42,660 nucleotides of DNA from Salegentibacter salarius (GTDB taxonomy: Bacteria > Bacteroidota > Bacteroidia > Flavobacteriales > Flavobacteriaceae): NCBI RefSeq assembly GCF_900168265.1, contig NZ_FVZF01000032.1:1-42660 (forward strand), in the 5' to 3' direction. Below the pieces are notes generated by a model. It worked only from the letters and a program-made list of their open reading frames with translations. It searched no databases and was not told the DNA's origin. Of this stretch, positions 1-7,863 are shown in pieces. A program made the translations under genes and the position numbers. Within the stretch, counting starts at the first letter, position 1. The number at the start of each line of letters is the position of its first letter.

Positions 1-213
1 ATCCGTCTCAAAGAAAAAGCTAGGAACCTACTATTAAGTGAAGCGGGAATAGCACATCGTAAACGTCGGTGCTGAGATGTGGAAGCCGTTTTTGGGAATA
101 TCAAGCAAAACATGGGCTTCAAGCGATTTATGCTTCGGGGAATGGAGAAAGTAACTACTGAAATAGGGTTAATCGCTATGGCGCACAACTTAAGAAAATT
201 CAGTATAGCATAG
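1..213 (+). pseudogene. IS1182-like transposase C-terminus, interrupted by TGA
   Basis: Frame 1 reads a DDE transposase C-terminus ending in TAG at 211-213. Codon 25 (73-75) is TGA; the right-hand IS copy has TGG (Trp) there. The stop falls two residues before the Glu of VEAVFGNIK, which in IS1182/IS5-type DDE transposases is the region of the third catalytic acidic residue. The downstream part (GFKRFMLRGMEK, AMAHNLRK) is intact. If the stop is real, this copy makes a protein lacking the catalytic Glu and the last 47 residues, so it is probably dead. A sequencing error at one base would have the same appearance. Confidence 0.8.
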
Positions 214-298
214 GAAGGGGGCTTCCTTCCTTTTTTATCATTAAGAATATCTACAAAAGAAGAAGCGCTTCTCTCACAAAAACTTTTATCAATAAAAA

Positions 299-328
299 AG
301 GCCATCTAAATACTTTTTAGACGGCCTC
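299..328 (-). terminator. IS-edge hairpin, likely terminator for the zinc peptidase gene
   Basis: A hairpin with an 11-bp stem (GGCCATCTAAA / TTTAGACGGCC, one mismatch that is G-U in RNA) lies inside the repeat shared by both IS copies. Read on the minus strand it is followed by a T-rich run, so it can terminate transcription of the peptidase gene that ends at 367. It is A-rich before and T-rich after on both strands, so it can work in both directions. Confidence 0.6.
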
Positions 329-366
329 TTTCTTTTATAAAATTTTCCGAAGAAATATTTTCAATA

Positions 367-1053
367 TTAATCTCTTCCCATATAAATACTAAGAAAGTAA
401 AGCAAAGTTGCTAAAGAACCAACTGCGGCAACCACATAAGTTCTTGCGGCCCATTTTAAGGAGTCTTCGGCAGCTTCGTGTTCCTGGCCCGAAACCATAT
501 TTTCGTTTTCTAACCAGGCCAAAGCGCGTTTACTGGCATCGTATTCTACAGGTAATGTTATAAAACTAAACAAAGTTCCCATCCCGAACATAATAATTCC
601 TAATAGCAACACGGTGCTTCCAATAGCAGTTGTAGCCATAAGGATCAATCCACCAAAGATCACCCATTGGGAAAATCTTGAAGCTACGCTTACTACCGGC
701 ACTAACTGGCTTCTCATAGTTAACCAGCTATAGGCATTCGCATGCTGAATAGCGTGACCGGTTTCGTGGGTTGCTACAGCTGCAGCAGCCGCGTTTCTTT
801 GACTATAAACACCTTCGGAAAGGTTAATGGTCTTTTTTTGCGGGTTATAATGGTCGGTCAACTTTCCGGGAGTAGAAATAACTTTTACATCATTAATATT
901 GTTATCGCGCAACATTTTTTCGGCAAGTTCCTTTCCACTCATTCCATTTTGCAAATGCACTTTAGAGTATTTTTTAAACTTACTCTTCAGTTTATTGCTC
1001 ACATACATACTCACTATAAAAATGAGCCCGGCAATTATATAATATCCTAACAT
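367..1053 (-). CDS. Membrane-bound zinc metallopeptidase (YugP / Zn_peptidase_2 family)
   Basis: This 228-residue protein belongs to the neutral zinc metallopeptidase family typified by Bacillus YugP. It shows HETGH at residues 96-100 (HExxH, two zinc ligands and the catalytic Glu). A likely third ligand is Glu170 in LPVEYDAS, after two hydrophobic helices at about 117-140 and 144-166. There is an N-terminal membrane helix (about 3-19) and another near the C-terminus (about 205-224). The length fits the family. Its substrate is unknown; the fold suggests proteolysis at the inner membrane. It stands alone on the minus strand, reads towards the IS, and has a good promoter at 1076-1105. Confidence 0.88.
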   Translation of the reverse strand: MLGYYIIAGLIFIVSMYVSNKLKSKFKKYSKVHLQNGMSGKELAEKMLRDNNINDVKVISTPGKLTDHYNPQKKTINLSEGVYSQRNAAAAAVATHETGHAIQHANAYSWLTMRSQLVPVVSVASRFSQWVIFGGLILMATTAIGSTVLLLGIIMFGMGTLFSFITLPVEYDASKRALAWLENENMVSGQEHEAAEDSLKWAARTYVVAAVGSLATLLYFLSIYMGRD

Positions 1054-1075
1054 AGTTTATCAATTTTTATTAATT

Positions 1076-1105
1076 CAAATGTAGCAAAAACCTCGCCATT
1101 TCAAT
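1076..1105 (-). promoter_or_regulatory. Bacteroidetes-type promoter for the zinc peptidase gene
   Basis: On the minus strand the -7 box reads TACATTTG (1083-1076) and matches TAnnTTTG. An ATTG lies 18 nt upstream (1105-1102), near the -33 TTTG consensus. The start codon at 1053 follows after about 22 nt. Confidence 0.6.
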
Positions 1106-1223
1106 TCATAAACTCTGGCTGACATTCTGAAAAAATCCTCACATAATTTTAACTGAATTCAAACTTTTTCTTTATTAAATTACCTTGTGGCAAATCCATT
1201 AGTCATTAAATGGATTTTTTTGA

Positions 1224-1270
1224 TTTCGAGGCAAGCCTCCGAGCATTTAAATCTCGATTATCGAGTAAAA
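1224..1270. repeat. Double-hairpin intergenic repeat, copy A
   Basis: Within the 308-bp gap between the peptidase and pyrH are two small hairpins in tandem: GAGGC-AA-GCCTC and CTCGA-TTA-TCGAG. About 40 bp, beginning AGGCAAGCCTC and ending in TCGAGTAAAA, recur with few differences at 35183-35223 behind aspS. Related motifs occur at 19735-19822. I see no ORF in the gap; the rest is AT-rich and holds the two divergent promoters. Confidence 0.7.
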
Positions 1271-1331
1271 AAATTAGTAATTAGCGGAAGATTGATTGTG
1301 AATATGTTATTTTTCAATTTAAGATATTACC

Positions 1332-1339
1332 TATATTTG
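1332..1339 (+). promoter_or_regulatory. -7 box upstream of pyrH
   Basis: TATATTTG matches TAnnTTTG exactly and lies 22 nt before the pyrH ATG. No convincing -33 TTTG is seen at the expected distance. It suggests that pyrH-frr can be transcribed from here, independent of any upstream rpsB/tsf genes, which are not in this window. Confidence 0.5.
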
Positions 1340-1361
1340 CACCAATCACTACAAAAAGACT

Positions 1362-2069
1362 ATGCAGTACAAAAGAATACTTTTAAAATTATCGGGAGAA
1401 GCATTAATGGGACAGCGCCAATATGGCATAGATCCCGATCGGTTGGCAGAATATGCCGAAGAGATTAAACAAGTAACCGATAAAGGAATAGAAGTAGCCA
1501 TAGTTATTGGTGGCGGAAACATCTTTAGAGGTGTTGCCGGGGCCAGCAAAGGAATGGATCGCGTGCAGGGCGACCATATGGGAATGCTTGCAACGGTTAT
1601 TAACGGACTGGCTTTACAAAGCGCCCTGGAAGATGCCGATGTACAAACCAGGTTACAATCTGCCGTAAAAATAAATGAAGTAGCCGAACCTTTTATTAGA
1701 AGAAAAGCTATTCGCCATTTAGAAAAAGGCCGCGTGGTGATCTTTGGAGGTGGAACCGGAAATCCTTATTTCACAACAGATTCTGCTGCGGTTTTAAGAG
1801 CTATTGAAATTCACGCCGATGTTATCTTAAAAGGAACCCGCGTAGATGGAATTTACAATGCCGATCCTGAAAAAGACAAGCAAGCGACAAAGTTCGATTT
1901 TATTTCTTTTGACGATGTGATTAGAAAAGGTCTAAAAGTAATGGATACCACTGCTTTTACCCTAAGCCAGGAAAACGAGCTGCCAATTATTGTTTTTGAT
2001 ATGAATACCCCCGGAAACCTTCTAAAAGTAGTTACCGGCGAAAGAATAGGAACAAAAGTTAATTTATAA
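1362..2069 (+). CDS. pyrH: UMP kinase
   Basis: Cytosolic UMP kinase phosphorylates UMP to UDP with ATP in de novo pyrimidine nucleotide synthesis. The 235-residue protein is full length for the bacterial hexameric amino-acid-kinase-fold enzyme. It has KLSGEAL at residues 9-15 (phosphate binding), GGGNIFRG at 50-57, DHMGMLAT at 71-78, and a nucleotide-binding segment around [15 protein letters not shown]. It starts with ATG 22 nt after a TATATTTG box. frr follows after 31 nt in the same direction, the usual pyrH-frr pair linking nucleotide supply and translation genes. Confidence 0.97.
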   Translation: MQYKRILLKLSGEALMGQRQYGIDPDRLAEYAEEIKQVTDKGIEVAIVIGGGNIFRGVAGASKGMDRVQGDHMGMLATVINGLALQSALEDADVQTRLQSAVKINEVAEPFIRRKAIRHLEKGRVVIFGGGTGNPYFTTDSAAVLRAIEIHADVILKGTRVDGIYNADPEKDKQATKFDFISFDDVIRKGLKVMDTTAFTLSQENELPIIVFDMNTPGNLLKVVTGERIGTKVNL

Positions 2070-2100
2070 AGTTTTATTACGCTCAACTAATATTTTAAAA

Positions 2101-2655
2101 ATGGAAGACGAAATTGAATTTATTATAGACACCGCCAAAGAAAATATGGAAAAGGCGATTGATCACTTAAAGAAACAATTGCAAAACATTAGGGCGGGTA
2201 AAGCCAACCCGGCAATGCTTGGTAGTGTAATGGTAGAATATTATGGAGCTCAAACTCCGCTTCAACAGGTTGCCAATGTGAATACACCAGATGCCCGAAC
2301 TATTTCTATTCAGCCCTTTGAGAAAAGCCTGATTAAAGATATTGAAAAAGGAATTATGCTGGCAAACCTTGGTTTTAATCCAATGAACAACGGTGAGAGT
2401 GTAATTATAAACGTACCACCTCTAACTGAAGAGCGCCGTAAACAACTTACAAAACAAGCAAAAGCCGAAGCGGAAGATGCTAAAATTGGAGTAAGAAATG
2501 ATCGAAAATCAGCCAACAACGAATTGAAGAAACTTGATATTTCTGAAGATTTACTTAGAGATGCTGAAAATGAGGTTCAGGAATTAACCGATGCTCATAT
2601 TACCCGCATTGACGCTATCCTTGAAAACAAGGAAAAAGAAATTATGACTATATAA
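2101..2655 (+). CDS. frr: Ribosome recycling factor
   Basis: RRF splits post-termination ribosomes together with EF-G and GTP. The 184-residue protein has the family's full length and its hallmarks: a helical N-terminus with IRAGKANPAML (about 31-41), VEYYGAQTPLQQVANV (about 45-60), a domain with ISIQPFEKSLI, and PPLTEERRKQL in the second half of the three-helix bundle. It lies 31 nt behind pyrH and is very likely cotranscribed. A palindromic MITE-like element begins 28 nt after its stop and may end the transcript. Confidence 0.97.
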   Translation: MEDEIEFIIDTAKENMEKAIDHLKKQLQNIRAGKANPAMLGSVMVEYYGAQTPLQQVANVNTPDARTISIQPFEKSLIKDIEKGIMLANLGFNPMNNGESVIINVPPLTEERRKQLTKQAKAEAEDAKIGVRNDRKSANNELKKLDISEDLLRDAENEVQELTDAHITRIDAILENKEKEIMTI

Positions 2656-2683
2656 TAGAAAGTCATTTTCTCTTGTTATTTTA

Positions 2684-2803
2684 GAGGCTGTTTGAAGAAT
2701 TTTAAAATCGTCATCCTGAACTGGTTTCAGGAGCTAAACTGGAAACTGAATACTCCCGAAATGTCGGGACAGCTTGACGACAATAAGTTTTTCAAACAGC
2801 CTC
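2684..2803. repeat. 120-bp MITE-like palindromic element with 13-bp terminal inverted repeats
   Basis: The element is bounded by perfect inverted repeats GAGGCTGTTTGAA (2684-2696) and its complement (2791-2803). Inside are further hairpins: TCCTGAA/TTTCAGGA (about 2714-2732) and TCCCGA/TCGGGA (about 2753-2768). TCGTCA and TGACGA sequences also sit symmetrically near the ends. The termini resemble the IS edge in this window (GAGGCCGTCTAAA); the aligned mismatches are all transitions. No clear target duplication is seen. It carries no gene; an open frame runs through it into the next CDS but looks accidental. Confidence 0.75.
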
Positions 2804-2850
2804 CTTTATTTAAAGGCTTCATCAAAATTGTTCAAAATCCAGAAAAACCT

Positions 2851-5304
2851 ATGCGTTATCCGTTCTTGCTTCTTTTTCTGCTTTTTTCAGGCATTAGCTT
2901 TGCCCAGCAAGAACTTCAAGGAAGGATTATCAATGAACAAACCGGCGAGCCCCTCGCCTACGCGAAAATAGAATACGAAGATGAAGAAACACTAAGTAAA
3001 ATAGACGGTAGTTTTTCTCTCACCCTCACAAAAGACAAAACTGAACTTACTTTTTCCTATATAGGTTTTGAACCTCAAAATTTCACAGTTTCAAAAGAGG
3101 TAGAATACATAAGGGTTAAATTAACGCCAAAGATTGAAGCGCTTAAGCCTGTAACTATTTCTTCTGAAAAAAATAAAGCCGAAGGCATTATTAAAAAAGC
3201 CATTGCGCTTAAACCGCAAAACGATCCTGAAAAAAGATTAAAAAATTTCAACTTTAAAAACTATAATAAGTTTATAATAGATAACGAAGCCAGTAGGCTC
3301 GAAATGCAGAGTGACAGTACTAATTTTGAATTAAGCACTGTTATTAATTCTGGAGCCAGCTATTTTTCTGAAAAAATATCCAAGTTTTATTTTTCTCAAA
3401 AACAAGGTTTAAAAGAAGAGGTTCTGGCTTTAAAAAATGCGGGATTTGAAAAACCCGTTTATGAGATCCTTTCGCTTTCTGTGAATCCGTTTTCACTTTA
3501 TCACAAAGATTTTCGCATTTTCGAAACCGATTATGCCGGGCCGCTCCAAAAATCGGCTTTTAAAAATTACGATTTTAAAATTCTAGATACCACTTCTACT
3601 TCCCGACCGGCTTATGTGATCTACTTTAAACCCAAAAGGCAACGCGCAGTCGCAGGTTTAGAAGGAATACTTTATTTAGACATCCAATCTTACGCAATTC
3701 AGCAGGCAAAAGCACAACTTTTAGGGGCGGTAAAACTGGAAATAGACCAGGAATATCAATACTTCCCCGAAGAAAAATTATGGTTCCCCAAAACGCAAAA
3801 AACAACAATCCGCCCGGGAAATGGCGGCAAATCTATTTCAGTCTTTGGAGGAATGATCTCTTCCGGAACGCTACAAAAGAAAGAATCAATTCTTAATAAT
3901 ATTCTCGCTCCGGGAAAGACAGATCCTAATTTATATTTAACCACCACGAGCACCAACTTTGATATTCAACTGAATTCTGAGGAGAGCTTGAATACTTCTG
4001 CCGAAATTGTGGTAATACCCGAAGCAAATTCTCGTTTGGAAGATTTTTGGCAGAAAAATAGAACCGAAGCCTTAAGCAATCAAAATAAAATTACCCAGGA
4101 GCGAGCCGAGCGGCTTATAAAAGAAAAAGAAATTGAAGAGCAAATCAACTTTAAAAATTCCATTTCTTCTGGATATTATCCTGTTGGTTTTTGGGATTTT
4201 TCACTGGGAAAATTCTTTAAATTCAATAATTACGAAGGGATTAGGTTAGGCTTTGGCGGGAAGACCAATAAGCAAATTTCAGATGATTTCAGTATAAATG
4301 GATATTTGGTGTATGGTACAAAAGATGAAGTTTTTAAATACAATTTAGGCACTTCAATTTATCTTAATAAAGCTACCGAAACCGATCTTAAATTCAATTA
4401 TACCCGGGATATTGTTGAAACCGGAAGCTTCCATTATTTACAGGGGAAAAACGAATTTTCTATTGTAGAACCACGCTTTGTAAATATTAATTTCTTTTAT
4501 GAACATCGCACCATAAGTAGTGGCTTAACGCATAGATTTGGTTCAGATTTTAAAACTGAGCTTCGGTTTTCTAAAAGTGATATTAGTCAAACCCGGGATT
4601 ATAGTTTTCTTTTAAACGGCCAGGAATTTTCTGAATACACCCTTTCAGAAGCTACATTTTCTTTTTTATGGCGACCATTTGCCAAATTTTTAAAGACACC
4701 AAATGCTACCAAATTAATCGAAAAAGGTTATCCCAAGTTTACCGGACAGGTCACGAAAGGGATTTCCGGAGTGTTTGGTGGTGATTTTGATTACACCAAA
4801 TTTGGACTTTTGGTAGAACACGAAATAAAACGACTTAACCAATCCAGAACCGAAATCATTTTGGAAGGCAATTATGCTACAGGCGAAGTTCCGCTTACGC
4901 ATTTATTTCATTCTCTACCCAACAGTCCCGGTCGGGATGGTATTCTCAGCAGGTTTTCCGTAGCAGGAAGACGCAGTTTTGAAACCATGTATTACAATGA
5001 ATTTTTTAGTGATAAGCAAGCGATATTACATATTAAGCATCAATTAAGACCTATAAACATTCACCGGTTAGTTCAGCCCGAACTGGTTTTTATCTCGCGT
5101 CACGTCATTGGAGACATCAGTAATCCTGAACAGCATAGTATTCCTTTTAAAAGTTTAATAGAAGGTTATCACGAATTCGGAATAGAATTACAAAAGATAA
5201 TTTTAGGTTTTGGTCTGGGAGCTGCCTATCGCTACGGACCTTACAGTTTGCCTACCTTTGATGAAAATTTCGCCTTGAAATTTACTTTTCATTTAGATAT
5301 TTAA
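2851..5304 (+). CDS. DUF5686 / CarboxypepD_reg-like outer-membrane protein
   Basis: An exported protein of 817 residues from ATG at 2851, which begins a clean signal peptide (MRYPFLLLFLLFSGISFAQ). The frame is open further up to 2692, but that part is the MITE-like repeat, so I reject the longer start. After the signal comes a carboxypeptidase-regulatory-like beta-sandwich (about 20-105, GRIINEQTGEPLAYAKIEY), then the long DUF5686 region ending in a predicted beta-barrel with a C-terminal aromatic/Ile end. This is the architecture of TonB-receptor-like flavobacterial proteins without a plug. Function is unknown; outer-membrane location is inferred. It is followed after 78 nt by an RND-type transporter in the same direction. 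Confidence 0.8.
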   Translation: MRYPFLLLFLLFSGISFAQQELQGRIINEQTGEPLAYAKIEYEDEETLSKIDGSFSLTLTKDKTELTFSYIGFEPQNFTVSKEVEYIRVKLTPKIEALKPVTISSEKNKAEGIIKKAIALKPQNDPEKRLKNFNFKNYNKFIIDNEASRLEMQSDSTNFELSTVINSGASYFSEKISKFYFSQKQGLKEEVLALKNAGFEKPVYEILSLSVNPFSLYHKDFRIFETDYAGPLQKSAFKNYDFKILDTTSTSRPAYVIYFKPKRQRAVAGLEGILYLDIQSYAIQQAKAQLLGAVKLEIDQEYQYFPEEKLWFPKTQKTTIRPGNGGKSISVFGGMISSGTLQKKESILNNILAPGKTDPNLYLTTTSTNFDIQLNSEESLNTSAEIVVIPEANSRLEDFWQKNRTEALSNQNKITQERAERLIKEKEIEEQINFKNSISSGYYPVGFWDFSLGKFFKFNNYEGIRLGFGGKTNKQISDDFSINGYLVYGTKDEVFKYNLGTSIYLNKATETDLKFNYTRDIVETGSFHYLQGKNEFSIVEPRFVNINFFYEHRTISSGLTHRFGSDFKTELRFSKSDISQTRDYSFLLNGQEFSEYTLSEATFSFLWRPFAKFLKTPNATKLIEKGYPKFTGQVTKGISGVFGGDFDYTKFGLLVEHEIKRLNQSRTEIILEGNYATGEVPLTHLFHSLPNSPGRDGILSRFSVAGRRSFETMYYNEFFSDKQAILHIKHQLRPINIHRLVQPELVFISRHVIGDISNPEQHSIPFKSLIEGYHEFGIELQKIILGFGLGAAYRYGPYSLPTFDENFALKFTFHLDI

Positions 5305-5327
5305 ACCAGCGCTACTTTAATCGCTTA

Positions 5328-5353
5328 AAGCCTGATAAATAGGCTTCCTTTTT
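5328..5353 (+). terminator. Hairpin after the DUF5686 gene
   Basis: AAGCCT and AGGCTT form a 6-bp stem (with flanking A-T) and are followed by a pyrimidine-rich CCTTTTT run. It is a modest intrinsic terminator. It overlaps the promoter region of the next gene. Confidence 0.45.
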
Positions 5354-5354
5354 A

Positions 5355-5362
5355 TACCTTTG
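5355..5362 (+). promoter_or_regulatory. -7 box upstream of the MMPL transporter gene
   Basis: TACCTTTG matches TAnnTTTG and lies 20 nt before the ATG at 5383. The -33 position holds no clear TTTG. It suggests the transporter has its own promoter. Confidence 0.4.
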
Positions 5363-5382
5363 CGCTCGCTTAAACCCTTCCC

Positions 5383-7797
5383 ATGGCCAAGATTTTTAGT
5401 TTCGGATTCTGGAACTCGATTGCGCGATTAATTTTGCGTAATAGGATAATTATACTTCTACTTATTGTTGCCACTACTGTGTTTTTTTCTACCCAGTGGA
5501 AAAATATGCGCTTTTCTTATACAGAAGCTAACCTGTTACCAGACGATCACGAAGATAATATTGCCTATAACGAGTTTTTAGACAAATTTGGAGAAGAGGG
5601 AAATGTTGTGCTTCTGGGAGTTAAAGACTCCACGCTTTTTCAACCTGAAAACTTCCAGGCCTGGAAAGAACTTACCAAAAAACTAGAGGCATATCCTGCA
5701 GTAGAGTATGCAATTTCTGTTAGTAACCTTCAACAGCTAAAAAAGTTTGAAGATCCCAGCCGGTTTGAAATGGTTCCTTTTATTTCTGAAGAAAATCCTA
5801 CTAAAGAAGAACTTCAGCAATATCAAGACGAGCTTTATAACCAATTACCTTTTTACGAAAACCTGGTTTATAGTTCTCATTCTAATACGGTACAGTCGGC
5901 GATCTATATGAATAAGGAAATTGTAAACTCTAAAGCACGTAAAACCTTTGTTTTAGAAGAGTTACAGCCACTAATCGTCAATTTTGAAGAAAAAACAGGC
6001 ATAGATGTAAAAGTTTCCGGGATGCCTTATATAAGAACATTAAATGCCCAAAATATTATTGACGAAATTGGGCTTTTTATTCTTGCAGCACTTGCGGTTA
6101 CCTCACTCATTTTCTTTTTCTTTTTTAGATCTATTCGAGCAACTATTATTTCAATGATCACGGTTTGCATTGGCGTGATGTGGGCCTTTGGAGTAATTGG
6201 TTTACTGCATTACGAGATTACAGTGCTTACGGCCCTTATTCCGCCGCTTATCATTGTAATAGGAATTCCCAATTGTATTTTCCTGATAAATAAATACCAA
6301 CAGGAAATAAAAAAACACGGCAACCAGGCAAAATCCTTACAACGGGTTATCACTAAAGTGGGAAATGCCACCTTAATGACTAATATTACTACGGCTTCCG
6401 GTTTTGCAACATTTATACTTACCGAGAGTACTCTATTAAAGGAATTTGGTATTGTGGCTTCCATTAATATCGTCGCCATATTTATTCTAAGCTTATTGAT
6501 AATTCCTATTATCTATAGCTATATGAATTTACCTAAACACAAACACCTTAAACACCTTAATAAGCGCTGGATAGGTGGTTTTGTGAACTGGATGGAACAA
6601 ATGGTAAGGCATCATCGCATTAGCATTTATATAATTTCAATTATGCTCCTGGTAGCGAGTATAATTGGAATTTATACCATAAAAATATCAGGAAGCTTAC
6701 TGGAAGATATGCCAGAAAAAGCAGAGTTTTTTCAGGATATAAAATTCTTTGAAGAAGAGTTTGACGGCGTGATGCCTTTAGAAATTCTGGTAGATACAAA
6801 ACGGAAAAACGGCGTACTAAAATCGGCTACGCTTAAGCGAATGGAAGAATTGCAAAACCATCTTGCCGAAATCCCGGAGTTCTCTCAACCTATTTCGGTA
6901 ACACGACTTGTAAAATATTCTAAACAGGCTTTCTATAACGGCGAGGCTAAATATTATCAATTACCAAGTTCCCAGGAACAAAATTTCATTATGCCTTACG
7001 CTAAAGGCTTTTCTTCAAACGAAAACTTATTGAGCTCTTATGTAGATAGTACCGGGAGATACGCCCGGATCACCACCTATATGAAAGATGTGGGAACCGA
7101 CAAAATGGAGGACTTAGAAGAAGACCTTTGGCCAAAGATCAATAAAATCTTTCCTGAAGAACGCTACGAGGTTTCCATGACTGGAAAGGCTCTTATTTTC
7201 CAGAAAGGAACTAACTATTTGGTAAAGAATCTTGTGATCTCCCTTTCCCTGGCCATTTTATTAATAGCTCTGCTTATGGCCTGGATGTTTAGATCTTTCA
7301 GGATGATAATTGTATCTCTTGTTCCCAATTTATTGCCCCTGTTAGTAACAGCGGGAATGATGGGCTTTTTAGGGGTTCCAATAAAACCTTCTACGATCCT
7401 TGTGTTTAGTATCGCTTTCGGAATTTCGGTAGATGATACGATTCACTTTTTAGCGAAATACAGGCAGGAACTAAAAGCCAATAATTGGAAAATTAAACGT
7501 TCGGTTTATGCGGCTTTACGAGAAACCGGCGTGAGCATGTTCTATACCTCAATCGTGCTGTTTTTCGGGTTTTCAGTATTTATGATCAGTAGTTTTGGCG
7601 GAACTGTAGCTCTTGGCGGACTCGTTTCGGCAACCTTACTTTTCGCAATGCTTGCTAATTTATTATTGTTACCATCTTTATTGCTTTCCCTGGAAAAGAA
7701 TATTGCTAATAAGGAAACTTTAAAGGAGCCGGCAATGAAAATTATAGATACCGATGAGGATGAAGCTGAAATTGAAAAAGAAGAATCTAAAAATTAA
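5383..7797 (+). CDS. RND-superfamily (MMPL/SSD-type) membrane transporter
   Basis: An 804-residue inner-membrane protein with the duplicated layout of MMPL/RND permeases. Each half has one N-terminal helix (about 16-36 and 409-430), a large periplasmic domain, then a five-helix bundle (about 230-385 and 615-770). The second bundle contains the RND-like GISVDDTIHFLAKYRQ (about 679-694), whose paired Asp suggests proton coupling; the first half has IPNCIFLINKYQQE at the equivalent place. The C-terminus ends in an acidic/lysine tail. Substrate is unknown; relatives export lipids or hopanoids. No adaptor or TolC gene is adjacent, so it is unlikely to be a classic tripartite pump. Confidence 0.85.
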   Translation: MAKIFSFGFWNSIARLILRNRIIILLLIVATTVFFSTQWKNMRFSYTEANLLPDDHEDNIAYNEFLDKFGEEGNVVLLGVKDSTLFQPENFQAWKELTKKLEAYPAVEYAISVSNLQQLKKFEDPSRFEMVPFISEENPTKEELQQYQDELYNQLPFYENLVYSSHSNTVQSAIYMNKEIVNSKARKTFVLEELQPLIVNFEEKTGIDVKVSGMPYIRTLNAQNIIDEIGLFILAALAVTSLIFFFFFRSIRATIISMITVCIGVMWAFGVIGLLHYEITVLTALIPPLIIVIGIPNCIFLINKYQQEIKKHGNQAKSLQRVITKVGNATLMTNITTASGFATFILTESTLLKEFGIVASINIVAIFILSLLIIPIIYSYMNLPKHKHLKHLNKRWIGGFVNWMEQMVRHHRISIYIISIMLLVASIIGIYTIKISGSLLEDMPEKAEFFQDIKFFEEEFDGVMPLEILVDTKRKNGVLKSATLKRMEELQNHLAEIPEFSQPISVTRLVKYSKQAFYNGEAKYYQLPSSQEQNFIMPYAKGFSSNENLLSSYVDSTGRYARITTYMKDVGTDKMEDLEEDLWPKINKIFPEERYEVSMTGKALIFQKGTNYLVKNLVISLSLAILLIALLMAWMFRSFRMIIVSLVPNLLPLLVTAGMMGFLGVPIKPSTILVFSIAFGISVDDTIHFLAKYRQELKANNWKIKRSVYAALRETGVSMFYTSIVLFFGFSVFMISSFGGTVALGGLVSATLLFAMLANLLLLPSLLLSLEKNIANKETLKEPAMKIIDTDEDEAEIEKEESKN

Positions 7798-7811
7798 TAA
7801 AACCGGCTTGC

Positions 7812-7842
7812 TTTGCAGGCTGAAGCGGAAAAATTATATTTG
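7812..7842 (+). promoter_or_regulatory. Consensus Bacteroidetes promoter for asnS
   Basis: TTTG (7812-7815), a 19-nt spacer and TATATTTG (7835-7842) match the published Bacteroidetes primary-sigma consensus completely. The asnS ATG follows 21 nt downstream. Confidence 0.75.
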
Positions 7843-7863
7843 TTTTTTTAAAATCTTACATAA

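Larger units (their letters stand above)
1..328 (+). mobile_element. IS1182-like insertion sequence, 3' part (left copy)
   Basis: Positions 1-328 match the reverse complement of 42322-42649 without gaps; the only difference I find by eye is at 75 (A) versus 42575 (C, i.e. G on the coding strand). The identity stops sharply after 328 (GGCCTC), which marks the IS edge. The element continues beyond the left window end, so its 5' end, second terminal repeat and target duplication cannot be judged. The last part carries a transposase C-terminus, a GC-rich hairpin with a T run (213-236), a palindromic AGAAGCGCTTCT and a terminal hairpin. The family assignment rests on the transposase C-terminal sequence and is an inference. 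Confidence 0.85.

Noticed and set aside
2692-2850. N-terminal extension of the DUF5686 protein frame
   Set aside because: It translates the MITE-like palindromic element, and a proper signal peptide begins at ATG 2851.
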